A stretch of DNA of 64,000 nt from Brenneria izadpanahii (GTDB lineage Bacteria; Pseudomonadota; Gammaproteobacteria; Enterobacterales; Enterobacteriaceae), in the NCBI RefSeq assembly GCF_017569925.1, contig NZ_CP050854.1, positions 1,116,001 to 1,180,000 on the forward strand, written 5' to 3'. Shown here in pieces: positions 46,049-56,540 of this stretch (its first letter is position 1; each line of letters starts with the position of its first letter). The notes beneath the pieces were generated by a model. It did no database searches, was not told where the DNA came from, and worked only from the letters and a program-made list of their open reading frames with translations. A program made the translations under genes and the position numbers.

Positions 46049-46411
46049 TCAAATCCAAACATCATTTTGAGCCGTGCGTTCTCCCCGCTCTTCTCCCGTG
46101 TTTAACACGCCACGTGGTTCGATCAGCAAAAGCTTTACTTCTTTATCCGCATAGGGTTTATGTTCAATACCACGTTTTACAATAAACATTTCCCCTGCAT
46201 GAACATTAACGAACCCATCACGAAAATCTATACGTAATGCCCCATTCAATACTATGAATGTTTCGTCTGTATCTTCATGAGTATGCCAAACAAAATCGCC
46301 CTGTATTTTAACTATCTTAAACTGATAGTCATTCATTTCAGCGATGACTTTGGGTGTCCATTGCTCATTGAATAATGAAAATTTGCGTTCAAAATTAATG
46401 GGTTCGTACAT
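46049..46411 (-). CDS. Cupin-domain protein
   Basis: A 120-residue single cupin: WHTHEDTDETFIVLNGALRI (about 42-61) is motif 1 and GEMFIVKRGIEHKP (about 73-86) motif 2, with metal-binding histidines and a glutamate. The ATG follows CAGGAGAG. It lies 75 bp downstream of an AraC regulator on the same strand, probably one unit. Substrate unknown. Confidence 0.82.
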   Translation of the reverse strand: MYEPINFERKFSLFNEQWTPKVIAEMNDYQFKIVKIQGDFVWHTHEDTDETFIVLNGALRIDFRDGFVNVHAGEMFIVKRGIEHKPYADKEVKLLLIEPRGVLNTGEERGERTAQNDVWI

Positions 46412-46486
46412 GTATTCTCTCCTGTTTGAATTGGCATATATCCTAATATGAAGAGATTTTTAGGTCTTGAACGTTTGTGCAACTTA

Positions 46487-47305
46487 TTAGAGCAAACCTT
46501 TGGTTATTATTTTTAGCCAAAGCCCCGGTGAAATACCGAATGTTTTGACAAAATGACGAGTCATATGGCTTTGATCGGCAAAGCCGGCAATAAGCGCTAT
46601 ATCGGTTAAATCCTGACCTGTTAACATAAGCCTTCGGCAATACTCAAGACGCCTCATCGTTACGTATCTGTATGGGCTTGTTCCATATAACATGCGGAAG
46701 TCACGGGATAAATTCCATCGATCCCGACCACTAACTAAAGAAAGCGTATCAAGCGTGATTGTTTCCGTAAATAAATCGTTTATATATTCACGAGCACGTT
46801 CAGCCGCACGGTAGTCATACGATCTCCGTTTAATCTTTTGTCCTCCGACCTCAGAAAGCGCATTAGCCAAATCATAAATAGCATCATCCTCTTCCAATGA
46901 CTCGAAGGTATCATCCATGCCCTTAAGTAAAGATTCCGTCGCAGCGACAAGACGTTGATCTGTGGATATTCCGCCTTTAATGAAGGGGAGCGGTTGGCCT
47001 CCGAGAACTTTCTGGATAGATGATGGCTCTACGTAAATCATACGGTAGTGGAATCCATCGGACGAACCCGCTTCTCCATCGTGGAGCTCATCCGGGTGAA
47101 GCACCATTGTATGACCCGCTAAGCTATGTCTTAGACTGCCTCGATACCTAAAGCTCTGTATACCGGATAGTGTCCGACCGATGGCATAAGTGTCATGCCG
47201 ATGCGGGTCATACCCATGACCGGTAAAAAATGCTTCCAGACGTTCAAATTTATTTGAAGTGGTTGCGAGTTTAACCCAATCATTTTTGATCGTGCTGCGA
47301 AACAT
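46487..47305 (-). CDS. AraC-family transcriptional regulator
   Basis: A 272-residue protein: an N-terminal AraC-type cupin sensor (HRHDTYAIGRTLSGIQSF near residue 36, then HPDELHDG near 70) and two C-terminal helix-turn-helix motifs, with RRLEYCRRLMLTGQDLTDIA and GFADQSHMTRHFVKTFGISP from about 225. It probably controls itself or the downstream cupin gene. Ligand unknown. Confidence 0.87.
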   Translation of the reverse strand: MFRSTIKNDWVKLATTSNKFERLEAFFTGHGYDPHRHDTYAIGRTLSGIQSFRYRGSLRHSLAGHTMVLHPDELHDGEAGSSDGFHYRMIYVEPSSIQKVLGGQPLPFIKGGISTDQRLVAATESLLKGMDDTFESLEEDDAIYDLANALSEVGGQKIKRRSYDYRAAERAREYINDLFTETITLDTLSLVSGRDRWNLSRDFRMLYGTSPYRYVTMRRLEYCRRLMLTGQDLTDIALIAGFADQSHMTRHFVKTFGISPGLWLKIITKGLL

Positions 47306-47871
47306 AGCCTGTCGCCTTTATTAGTCGTCAAAGCGGAAAACATGGGCAAGATGGCAAAATCATATAACTCGGCGGACAGTATGAAACAATTTTTCTTCAG
47401 ACGGAAATGCCGGAGGTTTCAAATCAGGAACCGATGACTCTAAAGCGTTGGTATCGCTATAGCAGCGTTGGTGCTCTTGAGGTAACAGATAAAGGGGCGA
47501 TGTTATTTTGGGGGCGCAAAGAGGGCCGGTGTTGGTCATCGTGCCGTTACTGAGGCGCTGAACCAAGCGGTGGAGATGGCGCTAAAATGACGTAAGTGGC
47601 CTATACGTGGAAACCGGATGGTGCGCCGGGCTGGGTAGATAAAGATGCCTTTGCTGGCGTGAATGGTATGACTGAGCTGGAAGAGTCAGCGATCGTGCTT
47701 GTGAATGCCAATAAAGGCTGGTCGGCAAGGTAAGTATCCATTGTAAGGAAAATCCAGCGGTCTTTACTGGGGCGCGTTTATTCACGGTTGCAACGATGAG
47801 CGCTATGCTTTCCCGGATGAGATATTTATAACATCAGACTGATTTTCTGTAGACGAGATGCCGGAGGCCCA
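47306..47871. other. Degenerate region, coding remnants without an intact gene
   Basis: Plus-strand frames show protein-like but broken stretches: WYRYSSVGALEVTDKGAMLF then GRKEG (47441-47527), continued after a shift by GHRAVTEALNQAVEMALK to a stop near 47588; then VAYTWKPDGAPGWVDKDAF. No family is recognised. They read as fragments of two lost genes, marking the right edge of the mobile scrapyard. Confidence 0.45.
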
Positions 47872-48444
47872 ATGCTTGATTCCTTTGATTGGATTAACGA
47901 ACCTGAACAATGGCTTTGCGATAACGGTAAATTAAGCGTTATCACCGATGACAAAACCGATTTTTGGCGAAAAACCTGGTACGGGTTTGAACGCTTTTCA
48001 GGACATATCTTCGCTACCGGCGTGCCCGGCGATTTCACTTTCCAGGCGAAGATCTGCGCCGATTTCAACACGCTGTATGACCAGGCCGGGATCATGTTTA
48101 TGTCAGACGAGCGGCACTGGCTTAAAGCGGGCATTGAATTCAACGACGGCGCGCCCGCCATCGGCAGCGTGCTGACGCTGGAGAACTCAGACTGGGCAAC
48201 CGGCATCTTTCCCGGAAACCCCCGTGAGTTCTGGCTTCGCTTGACCCGCAAAGGCGAGAGTCTGAGGCTGCAATACTCGACGGATGGCCATCACTGGCCG
48301 CTGCTGCGTCTATGTTACTTTCCGCAAGGCGCAGCGAAAATCGGTGTGATGTGCTGTACGCCTGAGCGCCGCGGATTATCGGTGGATTTCTTTGATATTA
48401 CGCTGACCCCGCCTATGGATAAAACGCTGCATGATCTGAGTTGA
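47872..48444 (+). CDS. DUF1349-family protein
   Basis: A 190-residue protein with the DUF1349 concanavalin-like pattern: FWRKTWYGFERFSGH, GDFTFQAKICADFNTLYDQA, GIMFMSDERHWLKAGIEF and ending in GLSVDFFDITL. No signal peptide. GGAGG precedes the ATG. Members may bind carbohydrates, but the role is unknown. Confidence 0.85.
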   Translation: MLDSFDWINEPEQWLCDNGKLSVITDDKTDFWRKTWYGFERFSGHIFATGVPGDFTFQAKICADFNTLYDQAGIMFMSDERHWLKAGIEFNDGAPAIGSVLTLENSDWATGIFPGNPREFWLRLTRKGESLRLQYSTDGHHWPLLRLCYFPQGAAKIGVMCCTPERRGLSVDFFDITLTPPMDKTLHDLS

Positions 48445-48511
48445 ACGCCAGAGCCTGCGCGAGTACCTTGAATGGCGCGGTAATGTTAAACACTCGGGTA
48501 GCCGAACGGCA

Positions 48512-49186
48512 TTAATGAATCTTTGCGACAATCTCTAACGTGCCATTGATGATGAACTGAACGCCCATGCACACCAGCAGGAAACCCATCAGGCGGGAAA
48601 TGGCCTCGATACCGCTTTTTCCGACAAGCCGCATGATGAATCCCGAGCTTTTCAGGCACAGCCACAAAATCAGGCCGCATAGCATAAACGTCAAGACCGG
48701 GGCGACCGTCAACACCCACGGCGTAATATTCACACCGCTTTTTACTTGCGATGCGGTGCTGATGATCAGCGCGATAGTCCCTGGGCCTGCGGTGCTGGGC
48801 ATCGCCAATGGAACGAAAGCGATATTGACCGTACTGGAAGAATTGCTGTTATTGATTTCAGCGGCTTTACTCGCCACTTCAGGCGCGTGCTCCGGCTTTT
48901 GCTGTGGGAACAGCATACGGAAACCAATGAAAGCAACGATCAGCCCGCCGGCAATGCGTAATCCGGGAATAGAAATGCCGAAGGTATTCATGACGAGTTG
49001 CCCGCCATAAAACGCGACGGTCATAATGATGAAAACATACAAGGATGCCTGGAATATCTGCTTGTTCCGTTCGCTGTAGCTCATGTTTCCAGCTAGTCCC
49101 AGAAACAGCGCCACCGTGGTCAGGGGGTTGGCGAGAGGTAAAATGAGTACTAAACCAAGTCCGATTGTTTGAATTAACTCCAGCAT
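48512..49186 (-). CDS. marC: MarC-family inner-membrane protein
   Basis: A 224-residue protein with six hydrophobic segments and MarC motifs ([16 protein letters not shown] near residue 17, [17 protein letters not shown] near 74, [17 protein letters not shown] near 128). Once linked to multiple antibiotic resistance, the family has no proven function. AGGAAG precedes the ATG. The paralogue (MarC, YhgN or YchE) is not settled, so the symbol is tentative. Confidence 0.82.
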   Translation of the reverse strand: MLELIQTIGLGLVLILPLANPLTTVALFLGLAGNMSYSERNKQIFQASLYVFIIMTVAFYGGQLVMNTFGISIPGLRIAGGLIVAFIGFRMLFPQQKPEHAPEVASKAAEINNSNSSSTVNIAFVPLAMPSTAGPGTIALIISTASQVKSGVNITPWVLTVAPVLTFMLCGLILWLCLKSSGFIMRLVGKSGIEAISRLMGFLLVCMGVQFIINGTLEIVAKIH

Positions 49187-49277
49187 TTAATCTTCCTGTT
49201 AGCTGTAAACACCGCAAGACCAGCCCGTAAGGCTCTCCTTTATGGTAAATGTTGCCTTGCTACTGTTGTTGGTTTTC

Positions 49278-49772
49278 TCAGCGGTTTTCTTCATTTTCAG
49301 CCAGGCTTTTAAAACGGCGGAGCGTTTTCGTCAGCATGTCTTTGGACAGAATATCGAACATCTGGCTGATTTTTTTCCCCAGCAGGCCTCCGGGGGGATC
49401 AAAATGAATCATCAGCGTTACTTCTGTTCCCGAGCCTGACGGGGCAGGTTTGAACGACAATCTGCCTTCATTGGGAATACGGGCTCCTTCCAGAGAACGC
49501 CAGTAGATATATTCCCCCGGTTTCTCGTCAACAATCCGCGCCTGCCACTCAATAAGCGCGCCGAACGGCGTGTTAACACGCCAGCGCGAATCGGTATGGT
49601 TGAGAATATCGATCGTAGCGAAATGATTCATCAACACCGGCAGCGTTTCGGGCTTACGCCAGAGTGCGAATAGCGTTTCCGCAGAACGATTGATCGTAAT
49701 GCTGCTACGAATTTCGTCTGAACCGCTATTGCCTCTGCCACCAATATTCTTTAGAAAGGGCGGTCGTAACAA
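49278..49772 (-). CDS. SRPBCC-family (polyketide cyclase/START-like) protein
   Basis: A 164-residue protein in the cyclase/dehydrase branch: SITINRSAETLFALWRKPET, FGALIEWQARIVDEKPGEYI and GTEVTLMIHFDPPGGLLGKK are typical. The TTG start at 49770-49772 directly follows AGGAGGAGTC and is chosen for lack of a better codon. The family binds hydrophobic ligands; role unknown. Confidence 0.75.
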   Translation of the reverse strand: MLRPPFLKNIGGRGNSGSDEIRSSITINRSAETLFALWRKPETLPVLMNHFATIDILNHTDSRWRVNTPFGALIEWQARIVDEKPGEYIYWRSLEGARIPNEGRLSFKPAPSGSGTEVTLMIHFDPPGGLLGKKISQMFDILSKDMLTKTLRRFKSLAENEENR

Positions 49773-49985
49773 GACTCCTCCTAATGGGTTTTAGGCTCGA
49801 AGGGGCATCTTTAAAGATCATTGTGACCGATATTAATCATTAAGCAAAGTCGGAAGACGGGGCGGGTTTTATGTAACATGATCTATTTCCTCTGCAACTG
49901 GCTTCGCATATCTGATGGCAAGACCTCTTTTTCTGGGGAAAAGTGTTACCCTGACTTATCAACTCCTGATTAGGATGATGTAGCA

Positions 49986-50480
49986 ATGACGGAAAATGAC
50001 ATTTTACGATTAAGCGCTCTGGCCGGCGATCGGCTTAAGGCCCGCGGCGCCAAGATGACTTGTGCGGAGTCCTGCACTGGGGGATGGCTGGCTAAGGCGA
50101 TCACCGATGTCGCCGGTAGCTCCGGCTGGTTTGACTATGGCTTTGTCACATACAGTAATCAGGCTAAACAGGCGCTGGTCGGCGTGAAAGAAAATACCTT
50201 GGCTAGCCATGGCGCAGTGAGTTCGGAGGTGGTGCAGGAAATGGCCGCAGGTGCGTTGAGCGCAGCAGGGGCGGACTTCGCCGTCTCTGTTAGCGGTATT
50301 GCCGGGCCGGATGGCGGAACCGATGAAAAGCCGGTAGGCACAGTCTGGTTTGGTTTCACTGATAATCAGGGACATGCCTTCACCCGCAAAGCATTATTCG
50401 GCGGAGACAGGCATGCCGTACGTTTGCAGTCCGTCCATTTTGCGTTGCAAACGCTGCTGGATGAGTTTCTGCAAAAATAA
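49986..50480 (+). CDS. pncC: Nicotinamide-nucleotide amidase PncC
   Basis: A 164-residue stand-alone CinA C-terminal domain: MTCAESCTGGWLAKAITDVAG near residue 21 and AVSVSGIAGPDGGTDEKPVG near 100. It deamidates NMN to NaMN in NAD recycling. It immediately precedes recA, as in E. coli. Confidence 0.94.
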   Translation: MTENDILRLSALAGDRLKARGAKMTCAESCTGGWLAKAITDVAGSSGWFDYGFVTYSNQAKQALVGVKENTLASHGAVSSEVVQEMAAGALSAAGADFAVSVSGIAGPDGGTDEKPVGTVWFGFTDNQGHAFTRKALFGGDRHAVRLQSVHFALQTLLDEFLQK

Positions 50481-50488
50481 TCTTGATG

Positions 50489-50504
50489 CTGTATGCGTAT
50501 ACAG
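50489..50504. promoter_or_regulatory. LexA box of recA
   Basis: CTGTATGCGTATACAG matches the LexA consensus CTGT-N8-ACAG exactly and sits about 80 bp before the recA start. Confidence 0.93.
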
Positions 50505-50585
50505 TATAATATTGGCAATTATTCGGTAATCCATGATTAAGCGGCCGGTAGAGAGACAGCTTTACGCCGTATGACAGGAGCAGAA

Positions 50586-51656
50586 ATGGCTATTGACGAG
50601 AACAAACAAAAGGCGCTGGCCGCAGCGCTGGGTCAGATCGAAAAGCAATTTGGTAAAGGTTCTATCATGCGTTTGGGCGAGGATCGCTCAATGGATGTTG
50701 AAACCATTTCAACCGGCTCCTTGTCCCTTGATATCGCATTAGGGGCGGGTGGTTTGCCGATGGGCCGTATCGTTGAGATTTATGGTCCGGAGTCATCGGG
50801 TAAAACAACGCTGACATTGCAGGTGATTGCGGCGGCTCAGCGTGAAGGTAAAACCTGCGCCTTTATCGACGCAGAGCACGCGTTGGATCCGATTTACGCC
50901 AAGAAATTGGGCGTTGATATCGATAATCTGTTGTGTTCTCAGCCGGATACCGGTGAGCAGGCGCTGGAAATCTGTGATGCGCTGACGCGTTCCGGCGCGG
51001 TGGACGTCATCATTGTCGACTCCGTCGCCGCGCTGACGCCAAAAGCCGAAATCGAGGGCGAAATCGGTGATTCGCATATGGGGCTGGCTGCCCGAATGAT
51101 GAGCCAGGCGATGCGTAAATTGGCCGGTAACTTGAAGCAGGCTAATACATTGCTGATTTTCATCAACCAGATTCGTATGAAAATCGGCGTGATGTTCGGT
51201 AACCCTGAAACGACGACGGGCGGTAACGCGCTGAAATTTTATGCGTCTGTTCGTCTGGATATTCGCCGCATCGGTTCTATCAAGGAAGGTGAAGAAGTCG
51301 TCGGCAGTGAAACCCGCGTCAAGGTGGTGAAAAACAAAGTGGCCGCGCCATTCAAACAGGCTGAATTCCAGATTTTGTACGGCGAGGGGATTAACATTTA
51401 CGGTGAGCTTATCGATCTGGGTGTTAAGCATAAGCTGATCGAGAAAGCGGGCGCCTGGTATAGCTATAACGGCGAGAAGATTGGCCAGGGTAAAGCCAAT
51501 GCGTGTAATTATCTGAGGGAAAATCCGGCTATTGCGGATGAACTGGATAAGAAACTGCGCGGCATGCTGCTGCATAAGAGCAATGAATTATCTCCTGCTA
51601 TTGATGGCGAAGCATATGATGAAGCCGCTGTAGATGAAGGCGATAAAGAGTTTTAA
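50586..51656 (+). CDS. recA: Recombinase RecA
   Basis: A 356-residue RecA with Walker [10 protein letters not shown] (66-74), Walker [11 protein letters not shown] near 140, the L2 loop [20 protein letters not shown] near 204 and an acidic tail [12 protein letters not shown]. It performs homologous recombination and triggers LexA cleavage. The ATG at 50586 after CAGGAG gives the family N-terminus [11 protein letters not shown]. recX follows. Confidence 0.98.
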   Translation: MAIDENKQKALAAALGQIEKQFGKGSIMRLGEDRSMDVETISTGSLSLDIALGAGGLPMGRIVEIYGPESSGKTTLTLQVIAAAQREGKTCAFIDAEHALDPIYAKKLGVDIDNLLCSQPDTGEQALEICDALTRSGAVDVIIVDSVAALTPKAEIEGEIGDSHMGLAARMMSQAMRKLAGNLKQANTLLIFINQIRMKIGVMFGNPETTTGGNALKFYASVRLDIRRIGSIKEGEEVVGSETRVKVVKNKVAAPFKQAEFQILYGEGINIYGELIDLGVKHKLIEKAGAWYSYNGEKIGQGKANACNYLRENPAIADELDKKLRGMLLHKSNELSPAIDGEAYDEAAVDEGDKEF

Positions 51657-51703
51657 TGTTGGTTAAATCGTTTGTACCGCAACGGCGTTCATTGAGTTTG
51701 TAG

Positions 51704-52192
51704 ATGAGTAAACCATTACGTTATGCAATGAACGTGCTTTCCGTCCGCGATCATAGTGAAGTTGAAATACGCCGCAAACTTGCGGCGTATTTGCATAAAG
51801 CGGTTGCTGAAGGCGCCGACGTTGATGAAATGGCGGCGCGAGCTTCCGCAGAGGAAATCGAGTCTGCCATTGCCTACTGCACGGAGCACGGCTGGTTGGA
51901 CGATGAGCGCTACGCGCGTCGTTATATCAGTAGCCGTAGTCGCAAAGGTTATGGCGTGCAGCGCATTAAAGCCGAGTTAGGCCAGAAGGGAATTGATAAG
52001 GCGACCATCGCTGCCGCATTAAATGAATGCGATATTGACTGGTATCAATTGGCTAAAGTTGCAGCAGAAAGAAAATTTGGGCATCCTTTACCTGTTGAGT
52101 GGAAAGAAAAAGCTAAACTTCAACGATATTTGCAATATCGGGGCTTTTCCCATGAAGAAATCCATTCCATTTATGCTAATTTTTCAGATTGA
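51704..52192 (+). CDS. recX: RecA modulator RecX
   Basis: A 162-residue protein made of three-helix RecX repeats (RDHSEVEIRRKLAAYL; GWLDDERYARRYISSRSRKG; QKGIDKATIAAALNE). It inhibits RecA filament extension. It lies 47 bp after recA and is presumably transcribed by read-through. Confidence 0.94.
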   Translation: MSKPLRYAMNVLSVRDHSEVEIRRKLAAYLHKAVAEGADVDEMAARASAEEIESAIAYCTEHGWLDDERYARRYISSRSRKGYGVQRIKAELGQKGIDKATIAAALNECDIDWYQLAKVAAERKFGHPLPVEWKEKAKLQRYLQYRGFSHEEIHSIYANFSD

Positions 52193-52329
52193 ATGCATAC
52201 GGGATTTTACTTCCCATCGAAGAAAATTTATCTTATTCCCACTTTTTGTTCGTGAGTTGCACGGTAGCGTCAGCATGCTGCACTAACCTTGCCCACGATC
52301 TGTTCTTTTAGCTTGATACCAGGACAATT

Positions 52330-54957
52330 ATGAGCAAGAGCACCGCTGAGATCCGTCAAGCGTTTCTCGATTTTTTCCACAGTAAGGGACATCAGATTGT
52401 TGCTAGCAGCTCTCTGGTGCCGAATAACGATCCAACTTTGTTATTCACTAATGCAGGTATGAACCAGTTTAAAGATGTATTTCTTGGACTGGATAAGCGT
52501 AGTTACTCGCGGGCGACGACGTCGCAGCGCTGCGTACGCGCTGGCGGTAAGCATAATGACCTGGAAAACGTTGGTTACACCGCTCGCCATCATACGTTCT
52601 TTGAAATGTTGGGTAATTTCAGCTTCGGCGATTATTTTAAGCACGATGCTATCCACTATGCATGGGAGCTGCTGACAGATCCTAAGTGGTTTAATCTGCC
52701 GAAAGAGAAATTATGGGTAACGGTATACGCCACCGATGACGAAGCCTACAACATTTGGGCAACCGAAATTGGCGTTCCTCGTGAGCGCATTATCCGTATC
52801 GGGGATAATAAGGGCGCCCCTTATGCTTCAGATAACTTCTGGCAGATGGGTGATACCGGCCCTTGCGGCCCATGTAGCGAAATTTTCTACGATCATGGCG
52901 AGCATATAGCGGGAGGCCCGCCGGGAAGCCCGGATGAAGATGGCGATCGCTATATCGAAATTTGGAACCTCGTCTTTATGCAGTTCAATCGTCAGGCTGA
53001 CGGGACGTTGCTGCCTCTACCCAAGCCTTCTGTTGATACCGGCATGGGGTTAGAGCGTATTTCCGCGGTGTTGCAGCACGTGAACTCTAACTATGAGATT
53101 GATTTATTCAAAACGCTGATTGCCGCAGTAGCTAAAGCAGTGGGAACGACCGATCTGGATAATAAGTCGCTGCGTGTTATTGCCGACCATATCCGTTCTT
53201 GCGCTTTCCTGATTTCTGATGGCGTGATGCCGTCAAATGAAAACCGGGGCTACGTTCTGCGCCGCATCATCCGCAGAGCGATCCGGCATGGAAATATGCT
53301 CGGCGCAACCGATACGTTCTTCTATAAGCTGGTGGCTCCGCTGATTGACGTGATGGGTTCCGCCGCTGAAGAACTGAAAAGTCAGCAGGCGATGGTGGAG
53401 CAAGCGCTGAAAACGGAAGAAGAACAATTCGCGCGTACGCTTGAGCGCGGCCTCGCGCTTTTGGATGAAGAAATCAAAGATCTGAAAGGGGATACGCTGG
53501 ATGGGGAAACCGCTTTCCGGCTGTATGATACCTTTGGTTTCCCGCTCGACCTGACGGCTGATGTTTGTCGTGAACGCGGTTTGAAAGTCGATGAAGAGGG
53601 ATTTGACCGAGCCATGGATGCGCAGCGCGCGCGCGCGCGCGAAGCCAGTGGTTTCGGCGTGGATTACAACAATCTTGTCCGTGTGGATGCGAAGACGCCA
53701 TTCTCCGGCTATGAGCAAAACCAGCAACAGGCGCAGGTTATTGCGCTTTATCACAATGGTAATGCGGTAGACCGGATTGACGCGGAGCAGGAAGCGGTTG
53801 TTATTCTGAATGAAACGCCATTCTATGGCGAGTCAGGTGGTCAGGTTGGCGATCAGGGCGTATTAAAAGGCGCTAACGTTAGCTTTGTGGTGCAGGATAC
53901 ACAGAAATACGGTCAAGCAATCGGTCATATCGGCAAGTTGGCTCAAGGCACGCTGCGCGTGGGTGATAGCGTAGACGCGAGCATTGATAGCGAACGCCGT
54001 AATCGCATCCGCCTCAACCATTCCGCCACTCACTTGCTGCACGCTGCGCTGCGTCAGGTTTTGGGCGATCATGTCGCTCAGAAAGGCTCTCTGGTTAATG
54101 ACAGTTACCTGCGCTTCGATTTTTCACATTCTGAAGCAATGAAACCTGAGCAGATTCGTCAGGTGGAGGATATCGTTAATGCGCAGATTCGCCGTAACCT
54201 GGCGATACAAACTGACGTCATGGCGCTCTCCGATGCGAAAGAAAAAGGCGCGATGGCGCTCTTTGGCGAGAAGTATGAAGATCACGTCCGGGTATTAACC
54301 ATGGGGGATTTTTCTATTGAACTGTGTGGTGGTACGCACGCCAGCCGTACCGGGGATATTGGCCTGTTCCAAATCGTATCTGAGTCTGGTACGGCTGCCG
54401 GTATCCGTCGCATTGAAGCGGTTACGGGAGAGAACGCACTGGCGGCGTTGCATCACCAGAGCGATGTTCTACAAGATGTCACACAGCTTCTAAAAGGTGA
54501 TAGTAATAATCTGGTTGATAAGGTACGTTCTGTTCTTGAGCGTACTCGGATGCTGGAAAAAGAGCTCCAACAGTTGAAAGCACAGCAAGCTGCGCAGGAA
54601 AGTTCCTCACTTTCAGGTAAAGCGAAAGTGGTAAACGGCGCAAAACTGCTGGTCACTCAGTTGGACAATGTTGAGCCTAAATTGCTTCGCACTATGGTTG
54701 ACGATCTGAAAAACCAATTAGGGTCGGCCATCATTGTGTTGGCAACGACGGCAGAGGGTAAGGTTAGCCTTATCTCTGGGGTGACGAAAGACCTGACAGA
54801 CCGTGTGAAAGCCGGTGAGCTGATAGGCTTTGTCGCTCAGCAGGTAGGGGGTAAAGGCGGTGGCCGCCCTGATATGGCGCAGGCCGGCGGCAGTGATATT
54901 GTCGCTTTACCCGCAGCGTTAGCCAGCATTGAATCATGGGTGTCTGGTAAGCTATAA
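52330..54957 (+). CDS. alaS: Alanyl-tRNA synthetase AlaS
   Basis: An 875-residue enzyme: catalytic domain with motif 1-3 ([48 protein letters not shown]), editing domain with [14 protein letters not shown] near 560 and [13 protein letters not shown] near 660, and a C-terminal oligomerisation domain. It charges tRNA-Ala. The ATG at 52330 is standard. Confidence 0.98.
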   Translation: MSKSTAEIRQAFLDFFHSKGHQIVASSSLVPNNDPTLLFTNAGMNQFKDVFLGLDKRSYSRATTSQRCVRAGGKHNDLENVGYTARHHTFFEMLGNFSFGDYFKHDAIHYAWELLTDPKWFNLPKEKLWVTVYATDDEAYNIWATEIGVPRERIIRIGDNKGAPYASDNFWQMGDTGPCGPCSEIFYDHGEHIAGGPPGSPDEDGDRYIEIWNLVFMQFNRQADGTLLPLPKPSVDTGMGLERISAVLQHVNSNYEIDLFKTLIAAVAKAVGTTDLDNKSLRVIADHIRSCAFLISDGVMPSNENRGYVLRRIIRRAIRHGNMLGATDTFFYKLVAPLIDVMGSAAEELKSQQAMVEQALKTEEEQFARTLERGLALLDEEIKDLKGDTLDGETAFRLYDTFGFPLDLTADVCRERGLKVDEEGFDRAMDAQRARAREASGFGVDYNNLVRVDAKTPFSGYEQNQQQAQVIALYHNGNAVDRIDAEQEAVVILNETPFYGESGGQVGDQGVLKGANVSFVVQDTQKYGQAIGHIGKLAQGTLRVGDSVDASIDSERRNRIRLNHSATHLLHAALRQVLGDHVAQKGSLVNDSYLRFDFSHSEAMKPEQIRQVEDIVNAQIRRNLAIQTDVMALSDAKEKGAMALFGEKYEDHVRVLTMGDFSIELCGGTHASRTGDIGLFQIVSESGTAAGIRRIEAVTGENALAALHHQSDVLQDVTQLLKGDSNNLVDKVRSVLERTRMLEKELQQLKAQQAAQESSSLSGKAKVVNGAKLLVTQLDNVEPKLLRTMVDDLKNQLGSAIIVLATTAEGKVSLISGVTKDLTDRVKAGELIGFVAQQVGGKGGGRPDMAQAGGSDIVALPAALASIESWVSGKL

Positions 54958-54983
54958 ATATTAAATCAGAGTGTTATCCTAAC

Positions 54984-55017
54984 AAAACGCCATGACTTCA
55001 TTGGTTTTGGCGTTTTT
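54984..55017 (+). terminator. Terminator after alaS
   Basis: AACGCCA pairs with TGGCGTT around a 15-base loop, followed by a T run (55013-55017). The rest of the 319-bp spacer to csrA contains no supported gene and presumably the csrA promoters. Confidence 0.8.
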
Positions 55018-55276
55018 GTCTTGCTGAAAAGGCTTCCGGCAAGCAAGATGAAGCGATGCTATCTTCAATGTTACTAAGTTGGATAGTCTTTGAGAGTCTT
55101 GTTGTGGTAACAAAGGCACAAGCTACTTATATCGACTAAACTAAAAGTAGCGACAAACACTGAGTGAGATGGTGAGAGTTATAACTTCCATCTAGGTTTA
55201 CGTTTTCACGGCACATGATGGATAATGACGGGGAGACAGAGAGACCCGACTCTTTATAATCTTCAAGGAGCAAAGA

Positions 55277-55462
55277 ATGCTTATTTTGACTCGTCGAGTT
55301 GGCGAAACCCTCATGATCGGCGATGAGGTAACGGTTACCGTACTAGGGGTAAAAGGCAATCAGGTGCGTATTGGTGTTAACGCTCCTAAAGATGTTTCTG
55401 TCCACCGTGAAGAGATCTATCAGCGAATTCAGGCAGAAAAATCTCAACCGACATCGTATTGA
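55277..55462 (+). CDS. csrA: Carbon storage regulator CsrA
   Basis: The 61 residues match CsrA ([20 protein letters not shown], then [20 protein letters not shown]). It binds GGA motifs in mRNA leaders and controls carbon flux, motility and, in plant pathogens, secreted enzymes. CAAGGAG precedes the ATG. Located between alaS and tRNA-Ser, as in E. coli. Confidence 0.98.
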   Translation: MLILTRRVGETLMIGDEVTVTVLGVKGNQVRIGVNAPKDVSVHREEIYQRIQAEKSQPTSY

Positions 55463-55470
55463 TTAACAAG

Positions 55471-55492
55471 GCGTCTCGCGGAAACGGGACGC
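55471..55492 (+). terminator. Hairpin after csrA
   Basis: GCGTCTCG/CGGGACGC forms an 8-bp stem with a 6-base loop, nine bases after the csrA stop; the T content downstream is modest. The remaining 55493-55768 spacer holds no supported gene; a promoter for the tRNA-Ser gene is expected there. Confidence 0.55.
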
Positions 55493-55768
55493 TATTGTTG
55501 CTTTTCCGCGTTTCCCCTCTTCGGTATGTTTATTAACACGCTTCATTCCCCCTTGATTATCTTTTCTCTCGATAAGATAAGCATCTGTTTTTCTGTTGAT
55601 AAAATGCCCTTTTTGCTGTGAATGTGCCCGTCTTGGATGCGAATTGCGCAAACGAACATAAGTTGGGAAAAAGTATTTGACTTATAAGACCGGGAAAGTA
55701 ATATGTGCGCCACGCAGTACCGGTGACGGCCAACAAGAAACATCTGATGGCGGTCGTAGGTAAGGCTT

Positions 55769-55861
55769 GGTGAGGTGGCCGAGAGGCTGAAGGCGCTCCC
55801 CTGCTAAGGGAGTATGCGGTCAAAAGCTGCATCGAGGGTTCGAATCCCTCCCTCACCGCCA
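55769..55861 (+). tRNA. serV: tRNA-Ser (anticodon GCT)
   Basis: A 93-nt gene with a long variable arm, acceptor GGTGAGG/CCTCACC, anticodon loop CTGCTAA and encoded CCA. It corresponds to serV in the E. coli serV-argVYZQ cluster. Confidence 0.96.
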
Positions 55862-55869
55862 TTTATTTT

Positions 55870-55946
55870 GCATCCGTAGCTCAGCTGGATAGAGTACTCG
55901 GCTACGAACCGAGCGGTCGGAGGTTCGAATCCTCCCGGATGCACCA
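55870..55946 (+). tRNA. tRNA-Arg (anticodon ACG), copy 1
   Basis: A 77-nt cloverleaf with acceptor GCATCCG/CGGATGC, anticodon loop CTACGAA and encoded CCA. Eight bases after tRNA-Ser, so co-transcribed. Confidence 0.96.
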
Positions 55947-56028
55947 TATTAATGAATGGCTAGCTTTAATCGGCATTCCGAATGTCGGTGGTGGAAAGCA
56001 ACCACTGCGATATACAAAGATTATCAAT

Positions 56029-56105
56029 GCATCCGTAGCTCAGCTGGATAGAGTACTCGGCTACGAACCGAGCGGTCGGAGGTTCGAATCCTCCCGGATG
56101 CACCA
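56029..56105 (+). tRNA. tRNA-Arg (anticodon ACG), copy 2
   Basis: Identical to copy 1 at 55870-55946, 82 bases downstream with an unrelated spacer. Confidence 0.96.
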
Positions 56106-56166
56106 TTCTTGAATATTCTGCGTTATCTGGCTTAACAACCATTTACTGATTCACCAAGGCTCTAAT

Positions 56167-56243
56167 GCATCCGTAGCTCAGCTGGATAGAGTACTCGGCT
56201 ACGAACCGAGCGGTCGGAGGTTCGAATCCTCCCGGATGCACCA
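56167..56243 (+). tRNA. tRNA-Arg (anticodon ACG), copy 3
   Basis: Identical to copies 1 and 2. E. coli K-12 has four in this cluster. The following 297 bp to yqaB contains no supported gene. Confidence 0.96.
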
Positions 56244-56540
56244 TATTGAACTAAAATAGCGGCAATCCCCTTTACTGATAGATTCCCGTATTACTTTCTT
56301 CTCCTTCTATCCTCCCTCTTGTTCGCGCCTTAAAATGCCGCATATCGTCGTTGTTCTTGCAACATGCCCTTTTATACCAACCGCTTTATCCGTGTGATGA
56401 GTCGCGTTTTTTATATCGGCTCGATAATGATACAGCCAGCATCGGTAATGATATGATTTTTATGCGGTTATTGAGTGAGCGACAATGTTTTCACTTTGCG
56501 ATAAAGTAGAGCGCTCATTTTCAGTGATCATGGAGTCATG

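Noticed and set aside
53630..53642. CG-alternating tract within alaS
   Set aside because: It encodes the Arg-Ala run of the synthetase in frame; ordinary coding sequence.
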